A stretch of DNA of 16,499 bases. It comes from Quisquiliibacterium sp. (lineage in GTDB: Bacteria; Pseudomonadota; Gammaproteobacteria; Burkholderiales; Burkholderiaceae_E). The stretch covers positions 1-16,499 of the forward strand of contig JALRBB010000115.1 in NCBI GenBank assembly GCA_023257915.1, written 5' to 3'. The notes under the pieces are model-generated. The model searched no databases and had not been told where the DNA came from. It was given only the letters and a program-made list of their open reading frames with translations. This document shows positions 14,718 to 16,499 of the stretch, in pieces (within the stretch, counting starts at the first letter, position 1; every line of letters begins with the position of its first letter). Both the position numbers and the translations under genes were made by a program.

Positions 14718-16409
14718 ATGCACGAGTTCATGATCCGTAACGCTCAAATTTGTGATGGGACCGGACGTGCGATGTACACCGGAAGCATCGCTGTGGACGA
14801 AGGCAGAATTACGGCGATCGGCGCTGTCGAGGGCAATGGGAAGGATGAGATCGACGCCAAAGGCCTGGTCCTTGCGCCTGGAATCATTGACTTGCACACC
14901 CACTTCGATGCGCAACTGACCTGGGATCCTTATGCCACGCCATCGGTCGGGCTGGGGGTCACCACGGTCGTTATCGGTAATTGCGGCTTCACGATCGCGC
15001 CATGCAAGCCAAAGGATCGCGACCTGACTCTGCGCAACTTGACTCATGTCGAAGGCATGTCGCTATCTGCGCTGCGGGCAGGAGTCGACTGGAGCTTCGA
15101 AAGTTATTCGCAATATCTGGAGACCCTGGAGCGCAAAGGCGTCGTGCCGAATGTCGCTTCGTTCATCGGGCATTCGTCGGTTCGGACCTGGGTAATGGGA
15201 CCAGATGCCTCAAAGCGCGCCGCCACCCCAGAAGAGATTTCCCAGATGCGTACGATCGTCGCCGATGCAATGCGCGCCGGCGCGGTCGGGTTCGCCACTT
15301 CGACGCTCGAGCAACACAATGGCGAACTCGGTGTGCCGATGCCATCCAGGCTCGCCGACGAATCGGAAATGTTCGCTCTGACCGGCGCGCTTGGGGAGGC
15401 AGGTCGCGGAGTGTTCATGTTGACCAAGGGGATGAAAACCCAAGTGCCCTGGCTCGAGAAAATTGCGAGCAACAACGGTCGGCCAGTGATGATCGCTGCG
15501 ATGTTCGTTGATCCAAATGATCCGGACCGCGTGTTTCGCGAATTCGATGAAATCTCAGAGGCGCGTTCCCGGGGCAACGAGCTTTGGGGACAAGTCGGAT
15601 GCTTTCCGCTTGGTATGGAATTTTCGCTGGCGCATCCCTATCCACTCGAAGCACTGATGGCTTGGCGCCCGGCGATCGAAGCGGGCGAAGGCGAGCGATA
15701 CAGGCAGATCCTCACGGATCCGGAATTCCGTGAACAGGTCAAGGCCGAGGCCAAGACGAGGGGGGTACCGAACCGTTTTTCGTACCATTCCCTTGAGCAT
15801 ATGCGTTTGAAGGAACCGGTTAACTCCACCAAGGCAGTCTATTCGGATAAGACGGTTGCGCAATGGGCGCGGGAAGCCGGCCAGGATCCGTTCGACTGGT
15901 TGCTCGACTTCGCGCTCGACGGGGAACTCGACGCACTGTGGGAATGCCAGTTGTTCAATACCGACGAGGATCGGGTCGCCAAACTGCTCGCACGCAATGA
16001 CGCCGCAGTGACATTGTCCGACGCCGGAGCGCATCTCTCCTTCCTTTGTGACGCAGGGTTCGGACTGCATCTGTTCGGGCACTGGGCCCGTGATCTTGGA
16101 GCACTTCGGCTTGAAGATGCGGTCGCTTCAGTCACCAGCCGAGCGGCGGACATTTACCGCATCAAGGATCGTGGCCGTCTTTGCAAAGGTGCCTGGGCCG
16201 ATATGATCCTGTTCGACCCCAACAAAGTCGGGCGTGGTCCAAAGCGGCGGGTTCACGACCTACCAACCGGAGCATCTAGGGTCGATACGCAGGCCGTCGG
16301 ACTGCATGGAGTCTGGATCAACGGTACCCGAGTTGCCGATGCCCGCGGGCCAGTCCAACTATCCAGAATGCCGGGCGCAGTATTGCGCGAATTCTCGGAT
16401 CCTCACTAA
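14718..16409 (+). CDS. Amidohydrolase family protein (D-aminoacylase / N-acyl-D-amino-acid deacylase superfamily)
   Basis: A 563-residue probably cytosolic metal-dependent hydrolase. The beta-sandwich start MIRNAQICDGTG (5-16) leads to the metal motif GIIDLHTHFDAQ (55-66, HxH = H60/H62), then VVIGNCGFTIAPC (84-96) with C89 where D-aminoacylases have their bridging cysteine, GHSSVR (151-156), and LSDAGAHLSFLCDAGF (433-448) with the catalytic Asp D435. The end GAWADMILFDPNKVG returns to the sandwich. The two histidine ligands expected in the middle barrel strands are not obvious: those strands read GVFMLTKG and PVMIAAMF. GGAG (14706-14709) lies 8 bases before ATG 14718, which fixes the start. 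It diverges from the ABC operon, so it may act on the imported solute. Cleaving an acyl amide or cyclic imide is plausible; the substrate is unknown. Confidence 0.88.
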   Translation: MHEFMIRNAQICDGTGRAMYTGSIAVDEGRITAIGAVEGNGKDEIDAKGLVLAPGIIDLHTHFDAQLTWDPYATPSVGLGVTTVVIGNCGFTIAPCKPKDRDLTLRNLTHVEGMSLSALRAGVDWSFESYSQYLETLERKGVVPNVASFIGHSSVRTWVMGPDASKRAATPEEISQMRTIVADAMRAGAVGFATSTLEQHNGELGVPMPSRLADESEMFALTGALGEAGRGVFMLTKGMKTQVPWLEKIASNNGRPVMIAAMFVDPNDPDRVFREFDEISEARSRGNELWGQVGCFPLGMEFSLAHPYPLEALMAWRPAIEAGEGERYRQILTDPEFREQVKAEAKTRGVPNRFSYHSLEHMRLKEPVNSTKAVYSDKTVAQWAREAGQDPFDWLLDFALDGELDALWECQLFNTDEDRVAKLLARNDAAVTLSDAGAHLSFLCDAGFGLHLFGHWARDLGALRLEDAVASVTSRAADIYRIKDRGRLCKGAWADMILFDPNKVGRGPKRRVHDLPTGASRVDTQAVGLHGVWINGTRVADARGPVQLSRMPGAVLREFSDPH

Positions 16410-16499
16410 CCTGGATCTGTGGGCGGTTAACACAGCAGGGAAACGTACTGCACCAACTGCGCCACAGGACCTCAGAGCGATTGGCCTGCCAGGCGCAAC
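16410..16499. other. 3' flank with possible minus-strand gene end
   Basis: After the amidohydrolase stop, a minus-strand reading frame entering from the right edge gives LRLAGQSL and then TGA (16472-16474). This would be a convergent gene's last eight codons, but it is too short to assign. A weak CTGTG/CACAG pair (16417-16435) is the only hairpin-like element. Confidence 0.2.

Noticed and set aside
16417..16435. CTGTG/CACAG hairpin after the amidohydrolase as a terminator
   Set aside because: The stem is only 5 bp, with a 9-base loop and no T tract.
1..16499. CRISPR arrays, tRNAs, rRNAs, IS elements or phage genes
   Set aside because: I looked for regularly spaced repeats, transposase-like proteins and tRNA-like segments and saw none; nearly all bases are covered by metabolic, protease and transport genes.

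Overview
This is a GC-rich window with tightly packed genes. It suggests a proteobacterium, most likely a betaproteobacterium of the Burkholderiales type. The reasons are the base composition, the type-2 thymidine phosphorylase gene, the CUT1-like ABC transporter with a Tat-exported binding protein, and the many catabolic singletons. The organism call is an inference from gene types. I see no rRNA, tRNA, CRISPR array, insertion sequence or phage gene, and no gene-free stretch longer than about 250 bases.

Layout, left to right: the 3' end of a short-chain dehydrogenase; a small PcaC-like decarboxylase (370-774, +); an M20 metallopeptidase (776-2182, -) divergent from a zinc-independent quinone oxidoreductase (2290-3300, +); a two-gene minus-strand operon of a type-2 thymidine/AMP phosphorylase-like enzyme (4195-5739) followed 5 bases later by a PRPP-synthetase-like protein (3284-4189); a divergent double-hotdog acyl-CoA thioesterase (5820-6647, +); a mandelate racemase/enolase-superfamily enzyme (7352-8521, -) followed after 1 base by a site-2 protease-like M50 membrane protease (6706-7350, -); a small unknown membrane protein (8731-9087, +); a second carboxymuconolactone-decarboxylase-fold protein (9192-9722, +) followed 2 bases later by an NTF2-like protein (9725-10102, +).

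The right third is a transport and hydrolysis cassette. A minus-strand operon encodes a Tat-exported solute-binding protein (13163-14473), two MalF/MalG-type permeases (12113-13045, 11262-12113) and a MalK/UgpC-type ATPase (10161-11255). It diverges from an amidohydrolase of the D-aminoacylase superfamily (14718-16409, +). The two sides share a 244-base region in which apparent sigma-70 promoters overlap and inverted repeats are nested around them. The simplest reading is that the transporter imports a compound that the amidohydrolase, or an enzyme outside the window, processes. The substrate cannot be read from sequence.

Three things deserve most attention. First, the phosphorylase/PRPP-synthetase pair resembles archaeal nucleotide-salvage enzymes and may be an undescribed bacterial ribose-phosphate route. 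Second, the amidohydrolase keeps the HxH, Cys and Asp metal positions but seems to lack two histidine ligands of characterised D-aminoacylases. Third, hand-counted GC falls from about 68% left of 10.1 kb to about 54% across the ABC/amidohydrolase block, which hints at separate ancestry for that block.
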